This document shows positions 7,147 to 17,192 of a DNA stretch of 52,210 bases, one piece after another (positions within the stretch are counted from its first letter, which is position 1; every line of letters starts with the position of its first letter). This DNA comes from Candidatus Poseidoniales archaeon (GTDB taxonomy: Archaea; Thermoplasmatota; Poseidoniia; Poseidoniales; Thalassarchaeaceae): contig DUDF01000196.1 of the NCBI GenBank assembly GCA_012959435.1, positions 1-52,210 of the forward strand, read 5' to 3'. Under the pieces are notes generated by a model that was not told the origin of the DNA, searched no databases, and saw only the letters and a list, made by a program, of their open reading frames with translations. The translations under genes and the position numbers were made by a program.

Positions 7147-10113
7147 GTGTCTACAAATAGGACTCCGAATGTGCTCTCGATGGGCGAGCGGATGCCATCT
7201 CTAGATTCAACAGGAAAACAAGATAGTGGCTTAGTAGAGCCACTTTGGCATTCTATCCCATTGGATGATGTATTCTCTAAATTGAATAGTACATCGGATG
7301 GACTTTCTACAGAGGAAGTAATAAGGAGACGGGAAACTTATGGTGAAAACAAACTAGAAGGGAAAAAACCGCGCCATCCTCTCCTCAAATTATTAGATCA
7401 CTTTAGAGACCCCATGGTCTACCTTTTACTATTTGCAGCAATAATCGCTTTTCTTGCTGACAGGGAGGACCTTGGCACACCGATTTTTATCTGTATAGCC
7501 TTGACATTAAACGCTGTATTATCATATATCCAAGAGGCGAAGGCCGAGAAAGCAATGGATTCGCTAAAGAAAATGCTTGTATGCCATTGTATTGTATTAC
7601 GTGATGGTGTAGAGCACCGTTTATCAATAGAAGAAGTGGTTCCAGGTGATATCGTTTGGTTAGAAGATGGTCTTAATGTACCAGCTGATATTAGATTGAT
7701 TGAAGTACATCAACTTTCAATAAATGAATCATCATTAACTGGCGAATCAGATGTAGTATACAAAGCAATAGAAACTTGTGATGAAAAATCAATACTTCAA
7801 GAAATGATAAACATGGTATTTATGGGTACAGTAGTATCATCTGGACGAGGATTAGGGATTGTAGTAAAAACAGGAATGGGCACTAGAGTCGGAGATATCG
7901 CCACAGGTATAAGTGAAGTTGAAACACCTAAAACACCTTTAGAAATTAAACTTGGTTCATTAGGTAGATATCTTGGGATGATTGCAATAATTTCGGCTGT
8001 TGCTATAGTTGGATTTAATATTATTATAGCTATGGTCGATGGTGTTTCAGGTGCCGGTTTAAAGGAAGTCGTCGCCAAGCAATTTTTAATTGCAGTTGCA
8101 ATATTTGTCGCAATAGTTCCCGAAGGATTACCAATTATTTTGGTAATAACATTAGCAATAGGTATGCAAAATATGTCGGCTAAGAATGCTATTGTATCTA
8201 GGATGAAGGTCGTAGAAACATTAGGTTCTGCAACTATAATATGTACTGATAAAACAGGCACATTAACTCGTAATGAAATGTCTGTACGTTCATTTTTCTG
8301 TGGTGATGAATTATATTCTGTTTCGGGTTCTGGATTTGATCCAACTTATGGTAAATTAAGAATCGGCAAGAAAGAAATCAATGAACAAGATTTTGCTGAA
8401 TTAAAGGTTCAAAAAGGGTTCAAATTAGCCATGGCTTGTTCTCTACTTTGCCAAAACAGTAACATTCGTAAAGTTGACAATGAGTGGAAAGGTATTGGTA
8501 ATCCAACAGACATAGCATCTGCAGTATTTGGTTGGAAAATGATGGAGTCTGTCGACACATTCCGTAGAAACCACCCTAGATTCAAAGAGTATACATTTGA
8601 TAGAGATCGCAAAAGAATGACCACAATTCATGAATATGAAGGAGAAAGGTGGGTATTTTCCAAGGGTGCAATTGGGCCTTATCTATCAAGGATTAGCCAT
8701 GTTGTTGAAAACGGACGTGTAAGCCCTATTGGGGATGTTCACAGAGATAGGATTGGAGAAGTCAATCTACAAATGGCAACTCGGGCGCTTAGGGTAATTG
8801 CATTAACTGCTCGCCCATTGAGTGGTGAAGAGGATATGGAAGATATTGATTCTGTTGAATCCGGTTTAATTTTCCTTGGGTTAATTGGAATCATGGATCC
8901 ACCTAGACAAGAAGTTGCGGATGCGATTTCTATGTGCGATTCAGCTGGGGTCAGGGTAATGATGATTACAGGGGATCAACAAATGACTGCAATGGCTATT
9001 GGTGATGAAATAGGCATTATCAAAGATGACTCGGAATTTCTTACTGGTAAACAGCTTCGAGAATTATCTGATGATGAATTAGATTCAAAACTTGAAAAAG
9101 TGGTTATGTTTTCTCGAGTCACCCCAGATCAGAAGTTAAGGATTGTAACTAGGCTACAATCTATCGGCCATGTCGTCGCTATGACTGGAGATGGTGACAA
9201 TGATGCTCCTGCCTTGTCACGCGCGAACATAGGTATAGCAATGGGTATTGCTGGAACCGATGTTGCTAGAGATGCCGCTGATATGGTATTGAAGGATGAT
9301 AACTTTTCCTCAATTGTTGATTCTATTGAAGAAGGTAGGAAAATTTACCTCAACATTAGAAATTTCGTCCGATATCAAATATCAACAAATGTGGCTGCAG
9401 TTCTACTAATTATTATCGCTACTTTTGTTTTAGGTTGGAGATTGCCAATGACTGCAACTCAACTGCTGGTCATTAATATTCTAATGGATGGTCCACCTGC
9501 TCTGGCTTTAGGTATTGAGAAACGGCATGGGGACGTAATGAATGAACCTCCGCGGGCCTTATCAGAATCATTACCAAACTCCATGGATAAACGGGTAATT
9601 GGCTTCCTTGGCATAGTAATGGTATTGGGAACACTTTCAATTTTCTCTCTTGCAGGAGGTGGACTAGTTACAGGTGATGCATGCGATGGAGTGAACCCTG
9701 AATCGTCTCCTGAATTTTTCTTAGAGTCTGGTGAATGTAATTCAGAGAAGTGGGATAATCATGCGGAATCCAAGTTCGAATACGCCCGTACGATGGCCTT
9801 TGCAGCATTTATTATGTTCCAATTATTCAATGTAGTAAATAGCAGAAGTATAGACCATTCAGCATTCGAATTGGGTATATTCCAGAATATATTCATTAGT
9901 GCATCTTTTGCTATTAGTCTTGTTTTACTTGTTTCTATTGTTCAAAGTTCGTTTGCTTTTGTGCCAATGGTAGGCATTTCAGTTGGTAGTTTCTTATCCA
10001 CGATTCCGCTGGAATTCACTGATTGGGCAGTAGTATTCTTAATTGCATCATCGGTGTTTTGGATAGAAGAATTTAGAAAATTTATGTTAAAATTTAAACG
10101 CACGAATAATTGA
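7147..10113 (+). CDS. P-type (P2) cation-transporting ATPase
   Basis: A 988-residue ion pump. It has an N-terminal cation-ATPase domain, actuator motif TGES at 198-201, M4 motif PEGLP from 325, phosphorylated Asp368 in DKTGTLT, and the hinge GDGDNDAP from 681. The M4 PEGLP resembles the SERCA/P2A group, whereas the M6 motif Asn777-Ile-Leu-Met-Asp781 followed by GPPALALG resembles plasma-membrane Ca-ATPases and many prokaryotic P2 pumps. Glu326 in M4 plus Asn777/Asp781 in M6 is consistent with one Ca-type site, but Na or another cation is possible. Start: GTG 7147; an ATG at codon 12 (7180) is an alternative. A cysteine-containing loop (DACDG, GECNSE) lies between late helices. Confidence 0.93.
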   Translation: MSTNRTPNVLSMGERMPSLDSTGKQDSGLVEPLWHSIPLDDVFSKLNSTSDGLSTEEVIRRRETYGENKLEGKKPRHPLLKLLDHFRDPMVYLLLFAAIIAFLADREDLGTPIFICIALTLNAVLSYIQEAKAEKAMDSLKKMLVCHCIVLRDGVEHRLSIEEVVPGDIVWLEDGLNVPADIRLIEVHQLSINESSLTGESDVVYKAIETCDEKSILQEMINMVFMGTVVSSGRGLGIVVKTGMGTRVGDIATGISEVETPKTPLEIKLGSLGRYLGMIAIISAVAIVGFNIIIAMVDGVSGAGLKEVVAKQFLIAVAIFVAIVPEGLPIILVITLAIGMQNMSAKNAIVSRMKVVETLGSATIICTDKTGTLTRNEMSVRSFFCGDELYSVSGSGFDPTYGKLRIGKKEINEQDFAELKVQKGFKLAMACSLLCQNSNIRKVDNEWKGIGNPTDIASAVFGWKMMESVDTFRRNHPRFKEYTFDRDRKRMTTIHEYEGERWVFSKGAIGPYLSRISHVVENGRVSPIGDVHRDRIGEVNLQMATRALRVIALTARPLSGEEDMEDIDSVESGLIFLGLIGIMDPPRQEVADAISMCDSAGVRVMMITGDQQMTAMAIGDEIGIIKDDSEFLTGKQLRELSDDELDSKLEKVVMFSRVTPDQKLRIVTRLQSIGHVVAMTGDGDNDAPALSRANIGIAMGIAGTDVARDAADMVLKDDNFSSIVDSIEEGRKIYLNIRNFVRYQISTNVAAVLLIIIATFVLGWRLPMTATQLLVINILMDGPPALALGIEKRHGDVMNEPPRALSESLPNSMDKRVIGFLGIVMVLGTLSIFSLAGGGLVTGDACDGVNPESSPEFFLESGECNSEKWDNHAESKFEYARTMAFAAFIMFQLFNVVNSRSIDHSAFELGIFQNIFISASFAISLVLLVSIVQSSFAFVPMVGISVGSFLSTIPLEFTDWAVVFLIASSVFWIEEFRKFMLKFKRTNN

Positions 10114-10167
10114 ACATAGTGGCTGACAGCCATTAAAGCAGGTGACTTGTGCGGTTAACTGGGAGAT

Positions 10168-11397
10168 ATGCATTTGGAGTCACCTTTCCAATGGCGGGGT
10201 ACCGCGAATATCTCCACTAACGAACTAGTAATTGATGGACATCCTAGTACTTCCCCAGCATTACCAAAATCACTGAGTGTCGAGGTCAAACACATTCTCA
10301 ATAAAGTACTATCAGGGCAACGGATTTCTTGTCAAGAAGGTGTGATATTACATGATAAGTGCGATCTACCAACCCTCTCAAGTGTTGCTTACTTCTTAAA
10401 ACAAAAAAGGTATGGGGACTTCGTTTTCTACAATAGAAACTTACATGTTAACCAAACAAATGTTTGTGTTTTGGCGTGTAAATTTTGTGCTTTCAGGAGA
10501 GGGATGAAAGCCACTGATGCGTATTCATTATCAGTTCAAGAATACCTAGGTAGAATTGAACCCTTTTCAGAAATTATTACCGAAGTACATACTGTAGGTG
10601 GATTACATCCAGAATGGGATATTGAATTTTATGAGGGACTGTTTACAGCATTCAAAAATCGTTATCCAAATATTACCCTTAAGGCTTTGACTGCTGTAGA
10701 AATTAAACATCTTGCTGAGATATCTAACCTATCAATATCAGACACAATCTCTAGACTAAATAAGGCTGGATTAGATTCCATACCTGGTGGGGGTGCAGAA
10801 ATTCTTGTTGATGAAATTAGGGATATAATTTGCAAAGGAAAAGAATCTTCTGAAGAGTATTTAGAAATTCATAAAATAGCCCATCAACTTGAAATTCCTA
10901 CTAATTGTACTATGTTATTTGGCACGGTTGAAACTACATTACAAAGGATGATCCACCTTGATAAATTACGGACATTACAAGATGAAACGATGGGTTTCCA
11001 ATGTTTTGTTCCTTATCCATATTTACCAGATTCTTCAAGATTACCAGAAGCACAATTAGCAACCGCTAATGAAATTTTGAGAATGATATCACTGGCTCGA
11101 ATAATGTTAGACAATATACCTCACATCAAGGCTTATCGAATGAACATTGGCGACCATATATCCGCACTTGCTTTACTTAGTGGGGCCGATGATATTGATG
11201 GAACTGTTAGTCATGAAGAAATCATGCATCTTGCCGGCTCAAACACACCACTGGATAATCTAGATATTGACTTAGCAACCCTAGTTGAGTCTGTTGGAGG
11301 TATTGCAGTGGAAAGAAATACTGATTATACACAATTCAGAAATTACCGTCGGCAAAACCCACCCGACAATAACGGATTGCCAATGGTACCCATTTAG
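10168..11397 (+). CDS. mqnE: Aminofutalosine synthase, radical SAM
   Basis: Radical SAM enzyme of the futalosine route to menaquinone, which couples 3-[(1-carboxyvinyl)oxy]benzoate with an adenosine radical from SAM to give aminofutalosine. The [4Fe-4S] cysteines are C100, C104 and C107 (TNVCVLACKFCAF). GGLHPEW, ALTAVEI and SIPGGGAEIL segments match the MqnE/MqnC/CofH group. I favour MqnE over MqnC because of the TNVC...CKFCAF context and because chorismate dehydratase MqnA follows 13 bases downstream, producing MqnE's substrate. 409 residues is a normal length. The other dehypoxanthine futalosine cyclase gene (mqnC) is not in the window. Confidence 0.88.
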   Translation: MHLESPFQWRGTANISTNELVIDGHPSTSPALPKSLSVEVKHILNKVLSGQRISCQEGVILHDKCDLPTLSSVAYFLKQKRYGDFVFYNRNLHVNQTNVCVLACKFCAFRRGMKATDAYSLSVQEYLGRIEPFSEIITEVHTVGGLHPEWDIEFYEGLFTAFKNRYPNITLKALTAVEIKHLAEISNLSISDTISRLNKAGLDSIPGGGAEILVDEIRDIICKGKESSEEYLEIHKIAHQLEIPTNCTMLFGTVETTLQRMIHLDKLRTLQDETMGFQCFVPYPYLPDSSRLPEAQLATANEILRMISLARIMLDNIPHIKAYRMNIGDHISALALLSGADDIDGTVSHEEIMHLAGSNTPLDNLDIDLATLVESVGGIAVERNTDYTQFRNYRRQNPPDNNGLPMVPI

Positions 11398-11410
11398 AGA
11401 GGTGTTTGCA

Positions 11411-12205
11411 ATGGTTAAGTGGTCAGAAATTATCGGGCGGGTATCCTTTGTAAATTGTGACCCATTATTTCATAACTTGTCTAAACGATGGTCTATCTTA
11501 CCTGCTCCACCTGCTTGGTTAACTGGACACCTACTTCGAAAGGATTGCCTTGTCGCACCTATCCCTGCTGCAGATTATGCTGCGAATTCATCCAAATTAA
11601 TTTTACTTCCAGGTATAGGAATAGCATCCGAAGGGGCTGTTGGAAGTGTGTTGTTATTCAGTAAAAGAGAACTAACACAAATCAGAGATATAGCATTACC
11701 AACTGATTCATCCACTTCTAAAATATTAGTGTTATACATCCTGTCCCAATTGGGTTTAGATCCTAAAACAATAGATATGGGGCCAGATTTAGATGAGATG
11801 CTATCTGAATGTGATGCCGCATTATTAATCGGAGATAGGGCGCTTGATGAAGCACAGAGGTATCCTGATTTAGTAAAAATGGACCTCGGTGAAGAATGGC
11901 AGAAACAAACTGGTTTACCAATGGTATTTGGGGTGTTTGCTGCACCTATTTCGGCACCAGTGGATAAATTAAAACAAGCCCATCATGATTTGTTGAATAA
12001 TGCAATAAAATTCCGAGACAACCAACAAATAAAAGACGAGGTAATTAGAAACACTGTAATTAGAAGTGGTTTTTCAAAAGACCGAATCAGTGAATACTTC
12101 AATGAAGTAACAAATATCCTTACAGATGATTCGGTACAGGGTTTAGAGTTCTTCCTAACAGAGGTATGTGGATTAGAAACAGATATTCAATGGCTAGAAA
12201 TCTAA
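11411..12205 (+). CDS. mqnA: Chorismate dehydratase
   Basis: First enzyme of the futalosine menaquinone pathway: removes water from chorismate to form 3-[(1-carboxyvinyl)oxy]benzoate. The 264-residue protein has the periplasmic-binding-protein-like fold features of MqnA: IIGRVSFVNCDPLFHNL at the N-terminus (family pattern I.Y.N..P), the stretch LVAPIPAADYAAN, the LLIGDRALDEA segment, and FGVFAAP. ATG 11411 is chosen over upstream in-frame codons that lie inside mqnE; GAGAGGTG stands about ten bases before it. Its TAA stop (12203-12205) overlaps the TAG stop of the convergent gene. Confidence 0.88.
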   Translation: MVKWSEIIGRVSFVNCDPLFHNLSKRWSILPAPPAWLTGHLLRKDCLVAPIPAADYAANSSKLILLPGIGIASEGAVGSVLLFSKRELTQIRDIALPTDSSTSKILVLYILSQLGLDPKTIDMGPDLDEMLSECDAALLIGDRALDEAQRYPDLVKMDLGEEWQKQTGLPMVFGVFAAPISAPVDKLKQAHHDLLNNAIKFRDNQQIKDEVIRNTVIRSGFSKDRISEYFNEVTNILTDDSVQGLEFFLTEVCGLETDIQWLEI

Positions 12206-14601
12206 TTTGATTTACGCCGTTTTACTTTTCTTCTTTTCTTCTTTGGCTTCTCTGATTCACCTTCTGAACTTTTAGTGGATTTATGTGATTTAGATTTAGA
12301 AGGTTTTGTAATCATAGAAAGTGCAGCATCTATTTCTGATTCCATTTTTTCTTTGTTTGTTGCATCTTCTTTTTCATCCGTCTCGGAAGCGACCTCTTGA
12401 GCGATCTCTAGAATAGCTTTTTCTTCATTGTGGAAATCTTTTGCTTCCCCATATGGGTCCGCTGAATCAGGGTCATCCTTATCCCAGTATGCACCATGGT
12501 CGGAATAATCCCATTCTTCACCATCTGGTGCATCTCCAGTTTGATAAATAGAGCCGGGAGCCTTCTTGACCCGCCTAATTGCTGGTTCAATTGATGGAGG
12601 TTTCGCAGGTTGTTTCCGGTGGGTGGTTACTTCTTGTTGTGGGGGTTGTATTGGTTGTGGTCTACCAGTAGAAGAAATATTCTCTGGGATATGCCCCCTA
12701 TTGGATGACCTTCTCCTAGATGTTACTTCAAGTAAATCATCTTCATCTATTTCGAATAACATTCTGTTCTTTCTTCGAATTCCGATAATTACCACGAATC
12801 CCAAAACAACAAATACACTTAATGGTATCAAAAAATTGATCTTTAACCATGATAATGATATATCGATAAAAGTTGGATCAGGGGGAGTTGGTACTTGTAC
12901 AATTATTGACATTTCTGGGCTGGCAGAGTGAATGGGTGTTTGGTAGTATACTGTGTCACCATCGTGAATTAATCTTAATGTAAATGGTGATGTTGGTGTG
13001 ATTTGAACAACTGTATGTAAAGGCGGGGAAACTGATGGGTTAAAGGACATATTGAATGGCCTAGCGACATTATTTGCCAATGTTATTTCAATAAATAAAC
13101 GGAGATGAATGCGCGTGCGCGAATCATATTTTTCAGTGTCAATTAAACCTAATTTAGCGTCACATTGAACTGTTGTTTCAATTATTGCAGAATTGTCAAT
13201 TTTTATTGCCTCATTCCAATCTGAACTAATTTGATTGACATTTATCCCACTACACAGCATTCTTTCCATTTTAGTCGCTTCACCTTGACTCACAAATCCA
13301 TCAGACGATACAGAAGATGCGGCTAGTTCTCTTATTGGTGCACTAATACTAGAATTCAACTGATAACTATCTTGAATGGTGATTATGTTTCCATTAATGG
13401 TTATTGACACTTGCCTAATTAAATCAGGGTCTGGGTGAGTATGGCAATTACTACCTTCCTCGCATGAATATTCAAAATCATCACCTAAACCATCACCGTC
13501 ATCGTCCCCATCATAACTATCAGGTATACCATCTCCATCTAAGTCACCACCTGGTAATCCATAGTAAGGATTCCAAGCATCCTCGCGAAAAACAGAGAGA
13601 ATTCCTGTATTTGTTGTGACAATAAATTCTGAGATTGTTGGTGACTTTGCAAATTTTGTAACTTGATGGCCTAATTCAAATGTTTTGATTGTTGAATAGT
13701 CCGCAGTGTTGAAAATACTGATCAGTTTTGTTGATGATTCAATTAATACCCATAATTCTTCACTATTCTCAGCCCACTCTAATTGAAAGGCACTACCAAC
13801 CAAGTTTAGAGATGTAACGTACTCACCCCCAGGGACTGAACGAACCTGAAGAAGGGAATTCGTAATCCAAGCTAACTGGGTCCCATCAGGGGATATCGAA
13901 CAATCAGTAATACTGAAACCTACCTGCCAATCAACATCAACCGTTGTAGATGTTCTATTCCATAGGAAAATGTTTCCATCTTTACCTCCTGTAACTAGTT
14001 GTTGACCGTTAGGAGAATAATCCAAACATGTGACATCAGTAGTATGTTGCCCATCGTAATTTGCGATTGAATGGGTTGAATCATTGATGTAATACTCTGA
14101 AACTCCATTGTTTTCATTAGCAGAAGCAAATATTTGGTGACCTAGTAAGATACCAATGTCACTTACTTCTTTCCCATCCTCATTAACCCCTATTCTTTGC
14201 CAAGTTGTAGTATCATAGATAGCCATGGCCAAGGTACTCATGTATGGACTTTCTAGTCCAACAAGAAGTGAAGAATCATCTTCAGAAAATTCAAGAGATA
14301 ATATCTTATTTCCTATACTAATTTCTTTGATGAAAGTACGGTACTGGGAGTTGATGATTACAACATTTGAATTAAAAGCAGCAGCAATCAAACTTCCATC
14401 AGTTGAATATGTTATTTCAGAAGAACCAGATAACGAATATGGGTTTTGAAGACTACCACTGAAGGGATAGTTTTCTTCAGTTCCCGCGCTCACCTCTGAT
14501 ATCATTGGAATAGAAGAGAGCAACAGTACGAGACTGATGAAAAGGCCAATGAAAGTTCCCGAGGCTGTCCTCATCACTACTGCGAATACGGATTCAGCCA
14601 A
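12202..14601 (-). CDS. Membrane-anchored surface protein with beta-propeller-like repeats and a calcium-binding Asp-rich loop
   Basis: Unrecognised 799-residue protein (790 if started at the second ATG, 14574). An N-terminal signal segment (IGLFISLVLLLSS) ends near VSAG. Residues about 40-340 hold WD40-like repeats with blocks such as VTCLDYSPNGQQLVTGGKDG and FSITDCSISPDGTQLAW, suggesting a beta-propeller outside the cell. Next is a thrombospondin-3-like calcium loop, DLDGDGIPDSYDGDDDGDG, with a nearby cysteine pair (YSCEEGSNC). A membrane helix (IPLSVFVVLGFVVIIGI) lies near 605-625, followed by a long charged cytoplasmic tail ending in a Lys/Arg-rich stretch. It is wedged between mqnA and mqnD on the opposite strand to mqnA. 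Partner unknown. Confidence 0.75.
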   Translation of the reverse strand: MAESVFAVVMRTASGTFIGLFISLVLLLSSIPMISEVSAGTEENYPFSGSLQNPYSLSGSSEITYSTDGSLIAAAFNSNVVIINSQYRTFIKEISIGNKILSLEFSEDDSSLLVGLESPYMSTLAMAIYDTTTWQRIGVNEDGKEVSDIGILLGHQIFASANENNGVSEYYINDSTHSIANYDGQHTTDVTCLDYSPNGQQLVTGGKDGNIFLWNRTSTTVDVDWQVGFSITDCSISPDGTQLAWITNSLLQVRSVPGGEYVTSLNLVGSAFQLEWAENSEELWVLIESSTKLISIFNTADYSTIKTFELGHQVTKFAKSPTISEFIVTTNTGILSVFREDAWNPYYGLPGGDLDGDGIPDSYDGDDDGDGLGDDFEYSCEEGSNCHTHPDPDLIRQVSITINGNIITIQDSYQLNSSISAPIRELAASSVSSDGFVSQGEATKMERMLCSGINVNQISSDWNEAIKIDNSAIIETTVQCDAKLGLIDTEKYDSRTRIHLRLFIEITLANNVARPFNMSFNPSVSPPLHTVVQITPTSPFTLRLIHDGDTVYYQTPIHSASPEMSIIVQVPTPPDPTFIDISLSWLKINFLIPLSVFVVLGFVVIIGIRRKNRMLFEIDEDDLLEVTSRRRSSNRGHIPENISSTGRPQPIQPPQQEVTTHRKQPAKPPSIEPAIRRVKKAPGSIYQTGDAPDGEEWDYSDHGAYWDKDDPDSADPYGEAKDFHNEEKAILEIAQEVASETDEKEDATNKEKMESEIDAALSMITKPSKSKSHKSTKSSEGESEKPKKKRRKVKRRKSN

Positions 14602-14684
14602 AGAATTATCCTATTAAATGTGTGATTTACACTCATAATGTTTATCTGTGGCTAATTGGCCATCATCACCTTGTATTGACATAG

Positions 14685-15542
14685 TTAAGCACCAATAAAT
14701 TCTATTGAATTAGGGTTGAAGTCTTGGTTAATCATTCCAATGTCTTGGCCTTCTATTAGGAATTTCATGACACTCGCCCTTCCATCATCACCAAAATCAA
14801 TAGTTCTTGAATTGACATACATTTGTACAAATTTTGAATTGGTTTCATCATCTATTCCTCTACCCCATTGCTTTGCAAATTCTAAAGCTTCATCAGGGTT
14901 TGATATTGCAACCTCAATACTTTGTTTAACCCAATCAGTAATTTGTTCACACAATTGTGGGCCAAGATCTTTTCTTACTACGTTCCCACCCAATGGGAGA
15001 GGGAGACCATTTGTTCTTTCATTCCACCACACCCCTAGGTCTAAAATAAGGTTCATCCCATGGGATTTCCAAGTCAACTGTCCTTCATGGATAATAACAC
15101 CACTAGCAAATTCACCATTTTGAATTCGGGGCATAATTTCATCAAATGGAACAATCACTGTCTCAACATTGCCAAGCGCCATTTTCAAAGCTAAATGTGC
15201 CGAGGTCTTTTGTCCTGGTATTGCAATTGGTTTAGAACAAACTTCATCCAATGTCATTGAATTAGAACTGACAAGCATTGGCCCGTATCCTTCACCCATG
15301 CTAGCTCCACAATTCATCAATGAATATTTGTCGGCAATTTCTGGAAAGGCGTGAATACTTACCGCACTCACTTCATACTCTTCTGCAATTGCTTTCTCGT
15401 TGAGTGTTTCAATATCCAATAGAACATGCTCAAACCTAAAACCAGGGGTATCAATTAATCCAGTTGTTAATGCATGGAACATAAATGCATCATCAGGGTC
15501 AGGTGAATGCCCCACGCGTACAACCCGTTCATCATTGCTCAT
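14685..15542 (-). CDS. mqnD: 1,4-dihydroxy-6-naphthoate synthase
   Basis: Last dedicated futalosine-pathway enzyme before the shared late steps: converts cyclic dehypoxanthine futalosine to 1,4-dihydroxy-6-naphthoate. The 285-residue protein starts with RVGHSPDPDDAFMFHA, the MqnD signature (SPCPNDTF in many homologues). It continues with the SAVSIHAFPEIADKY and IAIPGQKTSAHLAL segments and the IHEGQLTW motif holding the family's catalytic His. I placed the start at ATG 15542, since the open frame upstream to 15707 is unlike the family. It is co-directional with the surface protein at 12202, and opposite mqnE and mqnA. Confidence 0.9.
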   Translation of the reverse strand: MSNDERVVRVGHSPDPDDAFMFHALTTGLIDTPGFRFEHVLLDIETLNEKAIAEEYEVSAVSIHAFPEIADKYSLMNCGASMGEGYGPMLVSSNSMTLDEVCSKPIAIPGQKTSAHLALKMALGNVETVIVPFDEIMPRIQNGEFASGVIIHEGQLTWKSHGMNLILDLGVWWNERTNGLPLPLGGNVVRKDLGPQLCEQITDWVKQSIEVAISNPDEALEFAKQWGRGIDDETNSKFVQMYVNSRTIDFGDDGRASVMKFLIEGQDIGMINQDFNPNSIEFIGA

Positions 15543-15658
15543 ATGTTGGCGCGACAGTAATATGGTTGTGAACTTTATGCTTGAAATGATTGTTATTTGA
15601 AATCGCTTAATGAACAGGCTCAAAGACTTGACACTACCGCCAATGTTTGAGTGGTAAC

Positions 15659-15853
15659 ATGCCAGATATCTCAAGGTTAGGAATTCATCAAGGGGAAATT
15701 GGACCAATTTGTGACTTCTGTGGTGCTAGGCTAACATTTGGTCAATCGTTGCCTATTGATGATAAATTTTCATGTTTCGATTGCTATAAGTCCAAAACCG
15801 GTATTACGCCGTCATCAGATGGAAAGGCCGTGCCAGGATTACCAATGGAATAA
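15659..15853 (+). CDS. Small zinc-ribbon protein
   Basis: A 64-residue protein with one treble-clef or ribbon-like zinc site: C18-x2-C21 (CDFCGARL) and C39-x2-C42 (CFDC). No family name recognised. ATG 15659 is preferred over the upstream in-frame TTG. It precedes priS by 45 bases on the same strand, so the two may be transcribed together; a role with nucleic acids is only a guess from the fold and neighbour. Confidence 0.62.
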   Translation: MPDISRLGIHQGEIGPICDFCGARLTFGQSLPIDDKFSCFDCYKSKTGITPSSDGKAVPGLPME

Positions 15854-15898
15854 TCGCGTCGTTCAAATGCCGTGGTGCTTTAGGGCGTTCTGATATAG

Positions 15899-17104
15899 AT
15901 GGTAGAGAGTAATTGGGCCCGCGCTGCTCACCGCTTTTCAAAGTGGTATTCTCAAATCGGAGAAGCGAACTACTGGTTCCCACCAAGGCTACGAACAAGA
16001 GAGTGTATGTTCCAGATGTGGTCATCTAATTTGTTTGACCGTCACATTAATTTTGACACACCAAAGCATGTATTGAATTACTTGCACCAAAGAGCCCCGA
16101 AAAGTTGCTTTTACTCAACTGCTTATTATGGCAAGCCTTTGGAGAGAAAAATGGCAGATAAAGAGTGGAAAGGGGCGGATTTAATCTTTGATTTAGATGG
16201 TGATCACCTAGACCATGTTGACCCATATAATTTCCCAGAAATGCTAGAAATTATTCAATTACAAGCTTACAATCTATGGGATGAATTTCTATCATCGGAA
16301 TTTGGATTTAAAGAAGAGTTTCTTCATGTAACATTCTCAGGCCACAGGGGTTTCCACCTCCACTATAGAGATCCTAGCATTTTGGGTTTGGATAGTTCTG
16401 CTAGGAGAGAATTGGTAAATCATATTCGTGGAGAAGGTGTTGAGGTTAGCGCGCTGATGAATAATAGTGGCCAAGGAGGTTGGAAAGCAAGATTAGAAGA
16501 TGGGACAATCAATATTCTTAACAAATTAGATATTGCAAATCAAGATGGTTCAGAAGGAAAAAAAATGACCAAAGACCTCTGTGGTATAATCGAATTAAGA
16601 TCGAAATCACCCAGTAGCCAAGTAACAAAGTGTGGCCCTGCAAAAATGAAAAAACTTGCTGAAAAGGTTCAACATCCGCAGCGTCGAGATACTATCTTAA
16701 GTGGGAATTTTAGCGTATTAAATCAAAATGCCCATTTATTTCTTGAACTTGTGAAAGGAGACCGTTCACTTATCGTTGGTAAAGCAGGAGAAACTGACGA
16801 GGCTGTTACGGTTGATATCAAAAGGCAAATTCGTTGGCCAAACAGTCTAAATGGCAAATGTGGATTAAAAGTTGTAACCTTGCCACTCGACCGTTTACAT
16901 CCAGAAGGAACTAATGCATTTGATGCTCTTAATGAGGCGTTACCTAAGTTTGATGATAAAACTAGAGAATTACAAATTACTGCTGAAAGGTGTGTATTGA
17001 GAATGGGTGGGGATGAGAAAGAATTCAGCCAAGGAGATACATTGGTTGCAGAATCGAATATTGATACTTTTTTGACACTAAAAGGCTGGGCGAAGCCAAT
17101 TTGA
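15899..17104 (+). CDS. priS: DNA primase small (catalytic) subunit
   Basis: Catalytic subunit of the archaeal/eukaryotic two-subunit primase, which makes primers at the replication fork. The metal-binding motif FDLDGDHLD carries D98, D100 and D102. The nucleotide-binding motif FSGHRGFH lies at 146-153 (family SGxRG.H). A later block, RWPNSLNGKCGLKV, matches the conserved C-terminal part (R.P.SLhgktGl.v). 401 residues is normal. The large subunit PriL is not in the window. The zinc-ribbon gene lies just upstream. Confidence 0.96.
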   Translation: MVESNWARAAHRFSKWYSQIGEANYWFPPRLRTRECMFQMWSSNLFDRHINFDTPKHVLNYLHQRAPKSCFYSTAYYGKPLERKMADKEWKGADLIFDLDGDHLDHVDPYNFPEMLEIIQLQAYNLWDEFLSSEFGFKEEFLHVTFSGHRGFHLHYRDPSILGLDSSARRELVNHIRGEGVEVSALMNNSGQGGWKARLEDGTINILNKLDIANQDGSEGKKMTKDLCGIIELRSKSPSSQVTKCGPAKMKKLAEKVQHPQRRDTILSGNFSVLNQNAHLFLELVKGDRSLIVGKAGETDEAVTVDIKRQIRWPNSLNGKCGLKVVTLPLDRLHPEGTNAFDALNEALPKFDDKTRELQITAERCVLRMGGDEKEFSQGDTLVAESNIDTFLTLKGWAKPI

Positions 17105-17192
17105 CATAGTAAATCTGTGTAGTCAGAGTTTTACACATTAAGCCAATGTTAAAGGCAGATTGTTTGTCACCAAGTATCAACAGGGTGACGGC

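Noticed and set aside
12700-15540. mqnA and mqnD as a single operon with the surface protein
   Set aside because: mqnA is on the other strand from mqnD and the surface protein, so only the latter two could share a transcript.
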